Source: a gamma proteobacterium HTCC2207
Lineage (GTDB): Bacteria > Pseudomonadota > Gammaproteobacteria > Pseudomonadales > Porticoccaceae
NCBI GenBank assembly: GCA_000153445.1
Contig: CH672398.1
Location: 320,454 to 384,453, forward strand
Direction: 5' to 3'
Length of the DNA stretch: 64,000 nt
Each line of letters opens with the position of its first letter. Position 1 is the first letter of the stretch. Below, piece by piece: positions 8,783-17,943 of the stretch. Position numbers and translations under genes: made by a program. Below the pieces are notes generated by a model that was not told the origin of the DNA, did not search any database, and saw nothing but the letters and a program-made list of their open reading frames with translations.

Positions 8783-9721
8783 GTGCAAAACCAGATTCAA
8801 ACACCTCAACCCTACGATGATGAGATCGACCTGCGTGAATTGTTCTCCGTGCTGTGGGCCGGTAAAAAACTGATCGTCGCTGTCACGGCGGTTTTTGCCG
8901 TGGTATCCGTTATCTATGCACTGAGTTTAGCCAACCAATATAAGGCCTCAGCTGTGGTGTCACCAGCACATTCCGGTGGCTCGTCTCTGGGTGCGATGGC
9001 TGGCCAGCTCGGTGGGTTGGCGTCTCTAGCGGGTATTAATATTGGCTCTGGCGAAAGTAATGAAACGCAGGAAGCCATGGAGATTATGCAGTCCTGGGGG
9101 TTTATCGAAGCGTTTATCCAAACCCATGCGCTGCAGGTACCGGTGTATGCTGCGACTGGTTGGGATAAAGGCTCTAATAGTCTCAAGCTGGATGACGATC
9201 TTTATGATGCGGCGTCCAAGCGCTGGCTGATTGAAGACAGCGCAAGCGGTGAAAACCGTGCCCCCAGTAGCTGGGCGCTGTATCAGAACTTTAAGTCGAG
9301 AGTCGCGGTCTCTCAGGATAAGAAATCGGGTCTGATTAATGTCAGTGTTGAGTACTACTCGCCACAGATCGCCAAGCAGTGGGTCGACCTTTTTATCAGT
9401 ACGATCAATGACTATATGCGCGCCCGAAAGTTAGAGCAGGTCAATCGCAACATTGAATACCTGACGGTACAGATTGAGAAGACCGCTATCGCCGATATGC
9501 GTGAGGTGTTTTACCAGCTAATTGAAGAGCAGACCAAGTCGAAAATGTTGGCTGAGGCCAGTCCAGAATACGCATTTGTCACCGTGAGCAGGGCAATGGT
9601 TCCGGAACAGAAATCACAGCCTAAGAGGGCACGGGTATGTATTCTGGGTACGCTCTTGGGCGGTATGTTGTCTGTATTGTGGGTGCTGGTTCGGCGTTAT
9701 GCGTTCAGTAAAGCCAATTAG
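8783..9721 (+). CDS. Wzz-type chain-length determinant
   Basis: A 312-residue polysaccharide co-polymerase. A short cytoplasmic N-terminus with DEIDLRELFSVLWAGKK precedes transmembrane helix 1 (about 30-50). A large periplasmic domain follows, and transmembrane helix 2 is near the C-terminus (ILGTLLGGMLSVLWVLV), preceded by the usual Pro-rich PEQKSQPKR. There is no kinase domain, so it is the Wzz rather than the Wzc type. It sets the modal length of Wzy-made polymers in the inner membrane. The GTG at 8783 is preferred because AGGAG lies 5 bp upstream; upstream in-frame TTG codons lack this. The WecA-like gene follows after 12 bp, suggesting one operon. Confidence 0.88.
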   Translation: MQNQIQTPQPYDDEIDLRELFSVLWAGKKLIVAVTAVFAVVSVIYALSLANQYKASAVVSPAHSGGSSLGAMAGQLGGLASLAGINIGSGESNETQEAMEIMQSWGFIEAFIQTHALQVPVYAATGWDKGSNSLKLDDDLYDAASKRWLIEDSASGENRAPSSWALYQNFKSRVAVSQDKKSGLINVSVEYYSPQIAKQWVDLFISTINDYMRARKLEQVNRNIEYLTVQIEKTAIADMREVFYQLIEEQTKSKMLAEASPEYAFVTVSRAMVPEQKSQPKRARVCILGTLLGGMLSVLWVLVRRYAFSKAN

Positions 9722-9733
9722 AGAGCTGGGCTT

Positions 9734-10825
9734 GTGACTGCATTCTCAGGCAGAGACGCGCGCAAGCTTTTGGTTGCGCTGCTATTGGCGACTGTCCTCT
9801 TCGGCTTGGCGGGTTTACTGGGAATGCTGTTTATGCAGTGGTTAGTGCGCCAGAATTATGCCGCAGACTCTGTTGCGAAACATGGCATTTCAACGAAGCC
9901 GTCGTCTCGTCTCGGTGGCGTTGCGACCTTTGTCGTAACCTCCGTATTGATGGTCGGCTCGAGTTACCTTAACCCGGACGCGGTTCTATTTAAAACCTCC
10001 TCAATCCAATTTTTCTCTGTGTTCTTGTTTGTTGCATGCTTCTCCCTGGGGCTGTGGGATGATCTCTCCGTTGGTGGGCTGCGGCCGAGATTTCGGCTGG
10101 TAGCGCTCGTCTCGGTATATGCCATTGTATTGATTGGGGTACCCGAATTAATTCCCTCCTCACTGGGAATTGCCCCCTTAGATTCAGTCATGTCGTTGCC
10201 TGTGGTGGGTCTGGTATTGACGATTGTCTTCTGTGTCGGCTTTCTCAATGCCATTAATATAGCTGATGGCGCCAATGGTCTCGTGCCGGGCATAGCTCTG
10301 CTGTCATTTTACCTTTTTAGTCTTTTAGATAACTCCCCAGTCTGGAGTTACCTAGTCATTGGTTTCGGTATCTTTTTGATCTGCAACCTCATTTTAGGGC
10401 GCTTATTTCTCGGCGATGCGGGCGCCTATGGTGCAGCCTGTTTACTGAGTTTCGGCGGACTGTTTATGGTCCATGAGGGGCAGGCATCGCCATGGCTTTT
10501 GGCCGCTACCCTTGCGTATCCCTGCTTAGAAATGTTGATGAGCATGGGTCGGCGTGCTTTCAGTGGCAATTCTATATTACTGCCTGACAATCACCATCTG
10601 CACAATCGCCTGCATACTGTCTTTCGGCGCTATTTGAGAGGGTCTGGATGGCCCAGCGCTGCGACCGGCATCAGCATTACCCTGGCCACTTCTGGGCTCT
10701 CTCTCTCGCTATATTATTTTTCATGGTTGACGGCCCTTGATGACCGCTGGCTGATTGTGTTTTTGGCCCAGTGCTTGCTCTACGGCTTGGTCTATTCTCA
10801 GCTCAGTAAGGTAGTAAAGAGTTGA
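9734..10825 (+). CDS. WecA-like polyprenyl-P phosphoglycosyl transferase (copy 1)
   Basis: A 363-residue multi-pass membrane enzyme of the GT4/MraY-WecA family (about 10-11 hydrophobic segments). Family motifs are all present: the DD pair in LWDDLSVGG, NAINIADGANGL, LGDAGAYG, and the cytoplasmic histidine motif NHHLHNRLH near residue 290. Members move a HexNAc-1-phosphate from UDP-HexNAc to undecaprenyl phosphate, the first step of many O-antigen or capsule units. It starts at GTG, 12 bp after the Wzz gene. A second homologue lies at 11216-12370, and a third, unrelated initiating enzyme at 56565-57242. Which one starts the polymer here cannot be read from sequence. Confidence 0.9.
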   Translation: MTAFSGRDARKLLVALLLATVLFGLAGLLGMLFMQWLVRQNYAADSVAKHGISTKPSSRLGGVATFVVTSVLMVGSSYLNPDAVLFKTSSIQFFSVFLFVACFSLGLWDDLSVGGLRPRFRLVALVSVYAIVLIGVPELIPSSLGIAPLDSVMSLPVVGLVLTIVFCVGFLNAINIADGANGLVPGIALLSFYLFSLLDNSPVWSYLVIGFGIFLICNLILGRLFLGDAGAYGAACLLSFGGLFMVHEGQASPWLLAATLAYPCLEMLMSMGRRAFSGNSILLPDNHHLHNRLHTVFRRYLRGSGWPSAATGISITLATSGLSLSLYYFSWLTALDDRWLIVFLAQCLLYGLVYSQLSKVVKS

Positions 10826-10910
10826 CCTTGCCTCGCCCGCTACTCTAAAATGCATAATCTAATTCAAAGGTGAATTTTTCTTTGAGCTGAGCGGTATTTT
10901 AGGGGCTGGA

Positions 10911-11189
10911 ATGAGAAGCATAGTGTATTTTATGGTCGCCTTTGGCCTTATATGGGTTGGCGTTATTGAGAGTGCTACGTCAAGCGTTGACGACTTTCGC
11001 CACCGTCCTGATGTCGGCGACGTTGAGCATCAGGGTTCGGTTGAGCGTATTCTTGCTGTAGGTCTAGTCGGTAATCTGGTGGTAAAAAGCATAATTACCA
11101 ATGGCCGCCGGACCGTGATTGCGGAAGGCCACGAAACGTTTTCAGAGTCCAATCAAGTTTTGTCCAGATCCGTTGAAGGTTCAGATTAG
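10911..11189 (+). CDS. Small exported protein of unknown function
   Basis: A 92-residue frame with a hydrophobic N-terminus that could be a signal peptide (about residues 1-22) and a short polar mature part. I recognise no family. It begins 85 bp after one WecA-like gene and ends 26 bp before the other, with GGGGCTGG upstream of the ATG, so it looks like part of that operon. A shadow of no other gene runs here, which favours it being real, but there is no direct support. Confidence 0.5.
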   Translation: MRSIVYFMVAFGLIWVGVIESATSSVDDFRHRPDVGDVEHQGSVERILAVGLVGNLVVKSIITNGRRTVIAEGHETFSESNQVLSRSVEGSD

Positions 11190-11215
11190 GGTGCCTCCGA
11201 TGAAAGGGACGCAGT

Positions 11216-12370
11216 ATGCCGAGCGTTAACTCACCTGTTGGGCTTAAAAAGAACGCTCTAGGGTTGTGGTCAGTGCCCACAGCGCAGAAGTTAGTGTTAA
11301 TGTTTTTCTTTGCTGGAATCACCTTCGGTGCAACGGGCCTTGGCGCCATGTTGTTGATGACCCTGCTCGCCAATACCAATCTCGGCAAGGATGAGTCTGC
11401 CAAGCACGGTATCAGTCTGTCTGAATCCTCCCGCCTGGGTGGCCTGGCTATCGCTATTATTGTCTTTATTTATATCGCGGGCCTTTCACTGATGTCGCCC
11501 TACACTCCGGGTTTAGAGAGGGATGCCACATTTCTCTACCTCTGGTGTGCGGTTTTGTTCTGCGGCCTGTTAGGCTTTGCGGAAGATATCAAGCCCGATT
11601 TTTTGACCCCCAGTCTAAGGCTTGTCGCAAAATTTTCTGTGCTCGGGGCGCTCTTTTGGTTATCGCCCGCGCTTATCCCTGTATCCATTGGCGTTCCTGC
11701 CATCGACTTTTTTCTCAATCTTCCTGTGTTGGGTTGGGCCCTCGTGACCGTGTTTGCGGTAGGATTTATTAACGCATTGAATATGGCTGATGGCGCCAAT
11801 GGGTTAGTTCCAGGGATAGCTCTGGCAGCCTTTGCGGTATTTTTTATGGAATACGGCCGGCCGATGGACGGGGCGCTGCTTTTCGCCTGTACGATATTTT
11901 TTATTTTCAATGTCATTTCTGGTTGGTATTTTTTGGGTGATACGGGCAGTTATGGCCTCGGTGCCGTACTCTTGGGTTATGGCTTGTTGGGAGTGGTCGA
12001 TGGCCATTTCTCGGCGGGCTTTATGGCGGCGTTGTTTTGCTATCCCTGTATAGACTTCTTAGTCAGTGTCATTCGCCGCTGGCGAGCGGGACGGTCATCC
12101 TTTTCTGCGGATAACGGACACCTTCACAACCGCTTGCATCAGTTTTTAAAGGCAAGGGTGCGCTCTTCTGTGATGGCGAATTCATTCACCGGGCTCATCA
12201 TTAGTGGATCAACAGCGGGGCTTGTTTTGGTTATCCACCTACTTGATGTTCTCCCCTCAGCCAGTGACCTTTGGTATGGTATTTTTGTCTTTGAGGTGGT
12301 GGCCTACCTCTCAGTGCTAAAATATCTGACCTCCATTCAGCCTAAAACTCAGTATTCGGACCCGCTGTAG
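11216..12370 (+). CDS. WecA-like polyprenyl-P phosphoglycosyl transferase (copy 2)
   Basis: A 384-residue paralogue of the 9734-10825 protein with the same topology and motifs: an acidic pair in FAEDIKPDFLTPSLR, NALNMADGANGL, FLGDTGSYGLG and NGHLHNRLH. The two copies share the same N-terminal KHG.S...SSRLGG block, so they arose by duplication or parallel gain. One visible change is DD to ED in the first acidic motif. WecA-like activity on UDP-HexNAc is expected. It is the last gene before the strong hairpin at 12443-12483, so it probably ends the export/initiation operon. Confidence 0.87.
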   Translation: MPSVNSPVGLKKNALGLWSVPTAQKLVLMFFFAGITFGATGLGAMLLMTLLANTNLGKDESAKHGISLSESSRLGGLAIAIIVFIYIAGLSLMSPYTPGLERDATFLYLWCAVLFCGLLGFAEDIKPDFLTPSLRLVAKFSVLGALFWLSPALIPVSIGVPAIDFFLNLPVLGWALVTVFAVGFINALNMADGANGLVPGIALAAFAVFFMEYGRPMDGALLFACTIFFIFNVISGWYFLGDTGSYGLGAVLLGYGLLGVVDGHFSAGFMAALFCYPCIDFLVSVIRRWRAGRSSFSADNGHLHNRLHQFLKARVRSSVMANSFTGLIISGSTAGLVLVIHLLDVLPSASDLWYGIFVFEVVAYLSVLKYLTSIQPKTQYSDPL

Positions 12371-12442
12371 AACGGCCATTTGTGCTGCATGAAAGATTCA
12401 CATAAGCGGTAATTTCAGGCCTATTTGCTAACTCAGTATGTT

Positions 12443-12483
12443 ATGATTGCACTGCGTTCATCGATTGAACGCAGTGCAATCAT
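12443..12483. terminator. Perfect 18-bp hairpin, probable terminator
   Basis: ATGATTGCACTGCGTTCA (12443-12460) is followed by a 5-nt loop and its exact reverse complement (12466-12483). Five T begin four bases later. It lies 72 bp after the WecA-like stop codon. A rho-independent terminator is the simplest reading, although the stem is unusually long and the T-tract short. Confidence 0.6.
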
Positions 12484-12518
12484 GCATTTTTGGGGGGAGG
12501 ATTCTTTAACAGAGTCCT

Positions 12519-12529
12519 GCGGTAGCCTG
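12519..12529 (+). promoter_or_regulatory. ops/JUMPstart-like element
   Basis: GCGGTAGCCTG matches the core of the RfaH recruitment site (GGCGGTAGCGTG) at 10 of 11 aligned positions. It is preceded by TTTAAC and AGAGTCCT, reminiscent of the TTAAGCCAGGG part of JUMPstart. It lies after the 12443-12483 hairpin, 36 bp before the MarR-EPS gene, and in the same direction as the long downstream gene run. An RfaH-like protein is encoded at 4190-4699. The match is by eye. Confidence 0.55.
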
Positions 12530-12564
12530 CCTGAACCAAAGCCTCGTTATATCATTGTGAGCTC

Positions 12565-12909
12565 ATGCCTAGTCCAGAAATACAGCTTAGAGCGTTAAAG
12601 CTGCTCGAGCAGAACCCCCACTTGTCTCAGCGTGAACTCTCCGCTGAGTTGGGCTTTAGCTTGGGTAAAACACATTACGTGGTGAAGGCGCTGGTTGACT
12701 TGGGTTGGGTGAAGTTAGATAACTTTCGGCGCAGTGACAATAAGTTAGGCTACGCCTACTTGCTCACCCCGAAGGGCGTTGCCGAGAAGGCGAAAATTAC
12801 GGTGCGTTTTCTGGCAAGTAGACAAGCCGAGTATGAATTACTGCGAGAAGAGATCGAGCGATTGAAGGCTGAGTTGGACGAGGGGCCTGCGGATCTTGGT
12901 ATTCGATAA
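12565..12909 (+). CDS. MarR-family EPS-associated transcriptional regulator
   Basis: A 114-residue protein with a winged helix-turn-helix over about residues 5-75 (LSQRELSAELGFSLGKTHYVVKALVDLGWVK and LTPKGVAEKA) and a short C-terminal coiled coil rich in Glu/Leu. This compact form is the EPS-associated MarR group (TIGR04176 type), found at the head of exopolysaccharide and O-antigen loci. Its ligand and target are not established. It is the first gene after the ops-like site and is followed 79 bp later by glmS. Confidence 0.85.
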   Translation: MPSPEIQLRALKLLEQNPHLSQRELSAELGFSLGKTHYVVKALVDLGWVKLDNFRRSDNKLGYAYLLTPKGVAEKAKITVRFLASRQAEYELLREEIERLKAELDEGPADLGIR

Positions 12910-12988
12910 TGGCTTTTATCGTGTGTAATCATCTCTTTTATCGAGATAAACATGTCTCGATACTAACTTACAGAAGTAATGCAAATTT

Positions 12989-14821
12989 ATGTGCGGAATT
13001 GTAGGTGCGGTCGCAGAGCGACCGATTATAGAGATCTTAATTGAAGGCTTAAAGCGCCTGGAGTACCGCGGCTATGATTCTGCGGGTGTAGTGGTTCTCG
13101 ATCAACAAGGAAACACTTCCTGTACCAAGCGAGAGGGTAAGGTGGGGGTCCTGGCTAAGGCTGTTAAAGAGCAATCGCCTCAAGGCACCACCGGCATTGC
13201 TCATACGCGCTGGGCGACTCATGGTGTGCCCTCAGAGCGGAACGCACATCCGCATCAGTCAGGAAATCGTTTTTCAGTGGTTCACAACGGTATTATTGAG
13301 AATCATAAGGAGCTCCGTAAATCGCTTAGCGTCGACGGTTACACATTCATTTCTGACACAGATACAGAAGTGATTGTGCACTTGATCCATAAGTTATCAG
13401 CGGTTTATCCCGATCTAAGGTCAGCTGTTTTCGCTGCGAATCAGCAGCTGGTAGGAGCCTATGGCATGGCAGTTGTCGATAGTCAGTCACTCGGTCAGTT
13501 AGTGGTTGCCCGCTCAGGTAGTCCTTTGGTTATAGGTTACGGCTTAGGCGAGCACTTTGTCGCCTCAGATCAGTTGGCACTATTACCCGTTACCCGTCGT
13601 TTTGCGGTGTTGGAGGAAGGCGATGTTGCGCAGATAACCAAGGAGTCGGTGAGTATTATCGACGCGTCTGGAGAGCCAGTTAGCCGACCCATTGAAGAGT
13701 CAGATATTACAGCCGATGCGGGTGGTAAGGCGGGGTATAAGCACTACATGCTTAAAGAAATCTTTGAGCAGCCAGAAGCGATTCGTAGGACCCTTCAAGG
13801 TCGAATAGTTGATGGCAAGGTGGCTGAGGATGCCTTCGGTAATGGCTCGCTCGAGCTATTTGAAGCTATAAAGCATGTGCAGATAGTCGCTTGTGGCACC
13901 AGCTACAATGCGGGCATGGTGGCGCGCTACTGGATTGAGCAGTATGTGGGTATAAGCTGCAGTGTCGAAATTGCCTCAGAGTTTAGATACAGAGAGTCCT
14001 TTGTCCACAAGGATTCTCTGCTTGTTACCCTGTCCCAGTCGGGCGAAACTGCTGACACCCTGGCGGCACTGCGATTAGCGAAATCATTAGGCTATTCAGC
14101 CTCATTAACGATCTGTAATGTAGAAACCTCAAGCTTGGTAAGAGAGTCAGACTTGGTGTACCTAATGAAGGCAGGCCCGGAGATTGGCGTTGCCTCAACC
14201 AAGGCCTTCACCGTGCAGTTAGCGGCGCTATTGCTGCTTTCTAAGGCTTTATGTGAGGCTAAGGCCATCAATCAAGAGTTTTGTACCGACGCTGCAGAGG
14301 CATTAAATGCTCTGCCGACACATATGGAGCAAGCGTTTAGCCTGGAGCAGTCGGTGAAGGTACTCTCCGAACAGTTCGCTGATAAGCACCATGCGTTATT
14401 TTTAGGTCGCGGCGATCTGTATCCGGTAGCGATGGAAGGTGCGCTAAAGCTTAAGGAAATATCCTATATCCATGCTGAAGCCTACGCCGCAGGCGAGTTG
14501 AAGCATGGCCCGCTGGCCTTGGTTGATGCTGACATGCCGGTGGTAGTGGTCGCGCCAAGTAATGACCTGCTGGACAAGCTCAAGTCTAACATTGAAGAGG
14601 TGAGAGCCCGCGGCTCAGTGATGTATGTGTTTGCGGACAGTGACGACCAATTTGAGCCTGGGCCGGGTCTGGATGTGGTGAACATGGCTCATGCCAGTCA
14701 CCTTATCGCTCCAATCCTGTTCAGCATCCCACTACAGTTCCTGTCCTACTATGTAGCTCTGGTAAAGGGCACAGATGTGGATCAGCCGAGGAACTTAGCC
14801 AAGTCGGTGACGGTGGAGTAA
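12989..14821 (+). CDS. glmS: Glucosamine-fructose-6-phosphate aminotransferase
   Basis: A 610-residue, full-length GlmS that makes glucosamine-6-P from fructose-6-P and glutamine, the entry to UDP-GlcNAc. The N-terminal glutaminase domain starts directly MCGIVGA with the nucleophile Cys2, and RWATHG and the DTE loop ([11 protein letters not shown]) are present. Two SIS sugar-isomerase domains follow (ACGTSYNA and SQSGETADT near residue 350), and the protein ends in the canonical [16 protein letters not shown]-GlcNAc feeds wecB, pseB and the QuiNAc-type genes downstream. This may be an extra, cluster-dedicated copy, since the housekeeping glmS usually sits by glmU and the atp operon. Confidence 0.96.
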   Translation: MCGIVGAVAERPIIEILIEGLKRLEYRGYDSAGVVVLDQQGNTSCTKREGKVGVLAKAVKEQSPQGTTGIAHTRWATHGVPSERNAHPHQSGNRFSVVHNGIIENHKELRKSLSVDGYTFISDTDTEVIVHLIHKLSAVYPDLRSAVFAANQQLVGAYGMAVVDSQSLGQLVVARSGSPLVIGYGLGEHFVASDQLALLPVTRRFAVLEEGDVAQITKESVSIIDASGEPVSRPIEESDITADAGGKAGYKHYMLKEIFEQPEAIRRTLQGRIVDGKVAEDAFGNGSLELFEAIKHVQIVACGTSYNAGMVARYWIEQYVGISCSVEIASEFRYRESFVHKDSLLVTLSQSGETADTLAALRLAKSLGYSASLTICNVETSSLVRESDLVYLMKAGPEIGVASTKAFTVQLAALLLLSKALCEAKAINQEFCTDAAEALNALPTHMEQAFSLEQSVKVLSEQFADKHHALFLGRGDLYPVAMEGALKLKEISYIHAEAYAAGELKHGPLALVDADMPVVVVAPSNDLLDKLKSNIEEVRARGSVMYVFADSDDQFEPGPGLDVVNMAHASHLIAPILFSIPLQFLSYYVALVKGTDVDQPRNLAKSVTVE

Positions 14822-14988
14822 TTGGTTCTTAAAAAGTGATAAAGGCTATTATCAAAAGCCTAAATAAATTGAAGAATGGGATAAGTAGGTGGCTGACAGA
14901 GGCGCGCTGTTTTTCGCTAACACAAACACCTATAAATATGTTTTCACTATCGTGTAACAAATAGGCCTTTTTTTGAGGTTGAAGTTTT

Positions 14989-15213
14989 ATGGAAGAAAAT
15001 TTAAGAGAAGTATTTGTAAGAACTCTAAAAATTAACTCCGCTGAGGTTATCGATTCACTTAGCTATAACGAAATCCCGGAGTGAGATTCACTGGCACATA
15101 TGATTCTCGTTGCAGCAATAGAAGAGGAGTTCGATATAATAATTGATGTTGACGATGTTATTGCCATGAGTGGTTTTTTGGAGGCCAAGACTATTGTCGC
15201 GAAAAATTTGTGA
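14989..15213 (+). pseudogene. Acyl carrier protein with an in-frame TGA
   Basis: Read through, this is a 74-codon acyl carrier protein: MEENLREVFVRTL.., then DSL with Ser34 as the phosphopantetheine attachment site, then AIEEEFDI and a D-D-V..M..F helix. Codon 32 (15082-15084) is TGA exactly where the family has Trp (E-W-D-S-L), a single TGG-to-TGA change. The rest is undamaged. A young nonsense mutation is the simplest reading; a sequencing error or UGA readthrough is possible. The partner ketoreductase just downstream is also truncated, which favours decay. Confidence 0.82.
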
Positions 15214-15241
15214 CGTTGAGTCTATTTTGATTTATCGGTGA

Positions 15242-15634
15242 GTGTTGTATTGCGCTCAATATGCGAGTCGGTTGATTGCAAGATCTGGCGGTGGCTCGAT
15301 TATAAACGTGAGTTCAATTATGGGTGTAAACGGAAATGCTGGCCAAGCGGTTTATTCAGGCAGTAAAGCGGCTGTGTCAGGCGTTACCAAGTCTTTAGCG
15401 AAAGAGCTAGCTTCTCAATCAATTAGAGTAAATTGCATCGCACCTGACTTTATTGATACCGATATAGCTAGATCAATACCTGAAGATATTTATCATAAAA
15501 GAGTTAATGCGATTGATTTAGGGCGTGCGGGCAATCCCGCAGAGGTAGAAAATGTTGCATTGTTCCTAGCTAGCGATCTGTCAACCTACGTTACTGGGCA
15601 GGAGATTGGAGTGGATGGTGGCATGCTGATATGA
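15242..15634 (+). pseudogene. 3-oxoacyl-ACP reductase-like SDR, N-terminally truncated
   Basis: A 130-codon fragment equivalent to the C-terminal half of a FabG-type short-chain dehydrogenase: SIINVSSIMG, the catalytic YSGSK, NCIAPDFIDTD and the closing YVTGQEIGVDGGM. The NAD(P)-binding GxxxGxG half and the catalytic Asn region are missing, and a stop codon lies directly in frame upstream. It follows the broken acyl carrier gene by 28 bp, so an ACP-ketoreductase pair once stood here. An intact relative of the same superfamily is at 33749-34498. Confidence 0.82.
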
Positions 15635-15731
15635 AGCGATTCGATGTTAAGAGAAGTGCTACTTGATGGTATTTAAGCGGCGATCGCTATGTTTAATACA
15701 ATTTAATCTGAACGGGTTATTTTAGATATTT

Positions 15732-16871
15732 ATGAAAAAAATTCTTATTGTATTTGGTACTCGCCCTGAGGCCATCAAAATGGCTCCCCTAGTACATGCT
15801 TTTACTTGCGATGAGCGCTTTAAATCGAAGGTTTGTGTCACGGCCCAGCACAGAGAAATGCTGGATCAAGTACTGGATTTATTTGAAATAGAGCCAGATT
15901 TTGACCTCAACATCATGAAGCCTGGCCAGACTCTTAATGACATAACCGCCTCAATTCTTATTGGTTTGAAGCCAATATTGGAAGATTTTAAACCTGACAT
16001 CGTCTTAGTTCATGGCGATACCGCTACAACTTTTGCGGCATCGCTTGCGGCCTATTATCAACAAATAGCGGTTGGGCATGTGGAAGCTGGTTTGAGGACC
16101 GGGAATATATACTCACCTTGGCCAGAGGAAGCGAATAGAAAATTAACGAGCGCGATTACCAGCTATCACTTTGCTCCGACCGCAGGCTCTAAGGATAATT
16201 TACTTAAAGAAGGGGTGAGTGAGAGTGATATAGCTGTTACGGGTAACACCGTAATCGATGCTTTATTTTGGGTGACGGGCAAGCTAAATGAAGACAGGTC
16301 ACTTTCAAAGAATTTAGCTGCTGAGTTTGAATATCTTGATCCGAGTAAAAAATTAATATTAGTGACAGGGCACCGCAGGGAGAGTTTTGGCGAAGGGTTT
16401 GACAGGATTTGTGAAGCGCTTCGGCAAATTGCGACTATGAACCCTCAAGTTCAAATTTTGTATCCGGTGCATCTAAATCCGAATGTTCAGGAGCCAGTCA
16501 ATCGGTTGCTTGATGGTTTAAGTAATGTATTCCTAATAGAGCCCCAGAAGTACCTCCAATTTTGTTACCTAATGGGTAGATCATGGGTGATATTAACAGA
16601 CTCCGGTGGAATTCAAGAAGAGGCGCCATCTTTGGGTAAACCTGTATTAGTGATGCGAGAGACCACAGAGCGACCAGAGGCAGTTGATGCTGGCACGGTC
16701 AAGTTGGTAGGCACTGACGTTGCATTGATAGTCTCCCAGGTTAATATTTTATTAACTGATGTAAAAGCGTACAAAAATATGAGCCTGTCCCATAATCCTT
16801 ATGGCGACGGGACTGCATGCGCAAAAATTTTGGATTTTATGGTTTCTAAAATTTCAGGCAGTCGAAAATGA
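15732..16871 (+). CDS. wecB: UDP-N-acetylglucosamine 2-epimerase (non-hydrolysing)
   Basis: A 379-residue GT-B-fold epimerase that converts UDP-GlcNAc to UDP-ManNAc in the cytoplasm. Family landmarks: [13 protein letters not shown] at the start, [46 protein letters not shown], and [21 protein letters not shown]. Full length for the family. It is separated by an acyltransferase gene (4-bp overlap) from wecC, which oxidises the product. The pair therefore supplies UDP-ManNAcA. Confidence 0.95.
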   Translation: MKKILIVFGTRPEAIKMAPLVHAFTCDERFKSKVCVTAQHREMLDQVLDLFEIEPDFDLNIMKPGQTLNDITASILIGLKPILEDFKPDIVLVHGDTATTFAASLAAYYQQIAVGHVEAGLRTGNIYSPWPEEANRKLTSAITSYHFAPTAGSKDNLLKEGVSESDIAVTGNTVIDALFWVTGKLNEDRSLSKNLAAEFEYLDPSKKLILVTGHRRESFGEGFDRICEALRQIATMNPQVQILYPVHLNPNVQEPVNRLLDGLSNVFLIEPQKYLQFCYLMGRSWVILTDSGGIQEEAPSLGKPVLVMRETTERPEAVDAGTVKLVGTDVALIVSQVNILLTDVKAYKNMSLSHNPYGDGTACAKILDFMVSKISGSRK

Positions 16872-17908
16872 AAATAAATCTAAGACATAATAATCTAGAT
16901 TGGTTGAGGTTAATTTTTGCACTGCAAGTGGTGATTATGCACTCCATTGCCTGGTTGGACAAAGAAGAGCAGGCTAACTTCGATATTTTCAGTTGGTTGG
17001 GATACTTTCCTGGGGTCCCGGCATTTTTCTTTCTTAGCGGATTTCTCATTTACGCGTCCTATGATAAAAGCATTAAGGTTTCAGTTTATTTTAAAAATAG
17101 ATTTTTAAGACTATGGCCTGGCCTTATATTTGTAACCTTAGGCGGTTTGCTAGTTGTTATACTGGGCCGTATGTTTGCCCAAGATAATTCAGGTCACGCT
17201 GGAGAGTATGCAGTATGGTTTTTTTCTCAAATTACTCTCGGGCAGGCCTGGAATCCATCCTCGTTTAGAGACTTGGGAATTGGAGTGATTAATGGGGCCC
17301 TTTGGACCATTACAGTTGAAATATTTTTTTACTTGAGTGTTCCTGTAATACATCTGATTGAAAAAAGATTTAAGCACACTGTGCATGTTCTTTTGGTCCT
17401 GTCCTTCATGGCTTTTGGTTATTCTGAAGGGTTGTTAATGCATGTGTCTATTGGAGATAAGTCTCTATATGAATATTTGGCTTTAACACCAATTATCTGG
17501 GGCTGGATGTTTCTTGTTGGAACACTTGTGTACAAAAATTTACAATATATAGAGAAGTACTTTAAATATACTACTTTAGGGTTCCCTATTATTCTCGCTC
17601 TCATATTGTTGGATATACCGGATTCTATCTTATTCTCTGCTTCCGGCAATCGCTTGGGTGTTGTTTACTTTTTCGCTTTAAGTTCAGCAGTGATGTTTTT
17701 GGGTTTTGGCACTGCACCTAAAAAAATCAAATTTGATTTAAGTTACGGTATATATATTTGGCATAGCGTCGTTATAAATCTCTTGATCATCGTTGGTTGG
17801 TACAGTGTGGTTAATGTCATGTTGATGACTTTGTTAATTGCTAGCATAAGTTGGATTTTTATTGAAAAACCAGCATTGAAAATGAAGACCTTCTCTTTGA
17901 GAGTTTGA
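16868..17908 (+). CDS. Acyltransferase-3 family membrane O-acyltransferase
   Basis: A 346-residue integral-membrane protein with about ten hydrophobic helices. It has the acyltransferase-3 (OafA/Oac) N-terminal pattern [19 protein letters not shown] with the conserved His, followed by [16 protein letters not shown] and RFLRLWPG. These enzymes O-acylate (usually O-acetylate) sugars of surface polysaccharides. It overlaps wecB by 4 bp and precedes wecC. A decayed relative is at 35585-35927. Confidence 0.88.
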   Translation: MKINLRHNNLDWLRLIFALQVVIMHSIAWLDKEEQANFDIFSWLGYFPGVPAFFFLSGFLIYASYDKSIKVSVYFKNRFLRLWPGLIFVTLGGLLVVILGRMFAQDNSGHAGEYAVWFFSQITLGQAWNPSSFRDLGIGVINGALWTITVEIFFYLSVPVIHLIEKRFKHTVHVLLVLSFMAFGYSEGLLMHVSIGDKSLYEYLALTPIIWGWMFLVGTLVYKNLQYIEKYFKYTTLGFPIILALILLDIPDSILFSASGNRLGVVYFFALSSAVMFLGFGTAPKKIKFDLSYGIYIWHSVVINLLIIVGWYSVVNVMLMTLLIASISWIFIEKPALKMKTFSLRV

Positions 17909-17943
17909 AGTTTACTGTTTTATTATTAGTTGGAGTTTAGTGA

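Noticed and set aside
10861..10879. Weak hairpin after the first WecA-like gene
   Set aside because: AATTCA/TGAATT followed by T is short and AT-only, and the genes after it look like the same operon.
15082..15084. TGA as a selenocysteine codon
   Set aside because: The family position is Trp, not Cys, and I see no obvious SECIS-like hairpin right after. A nonsense mutation is simpler.
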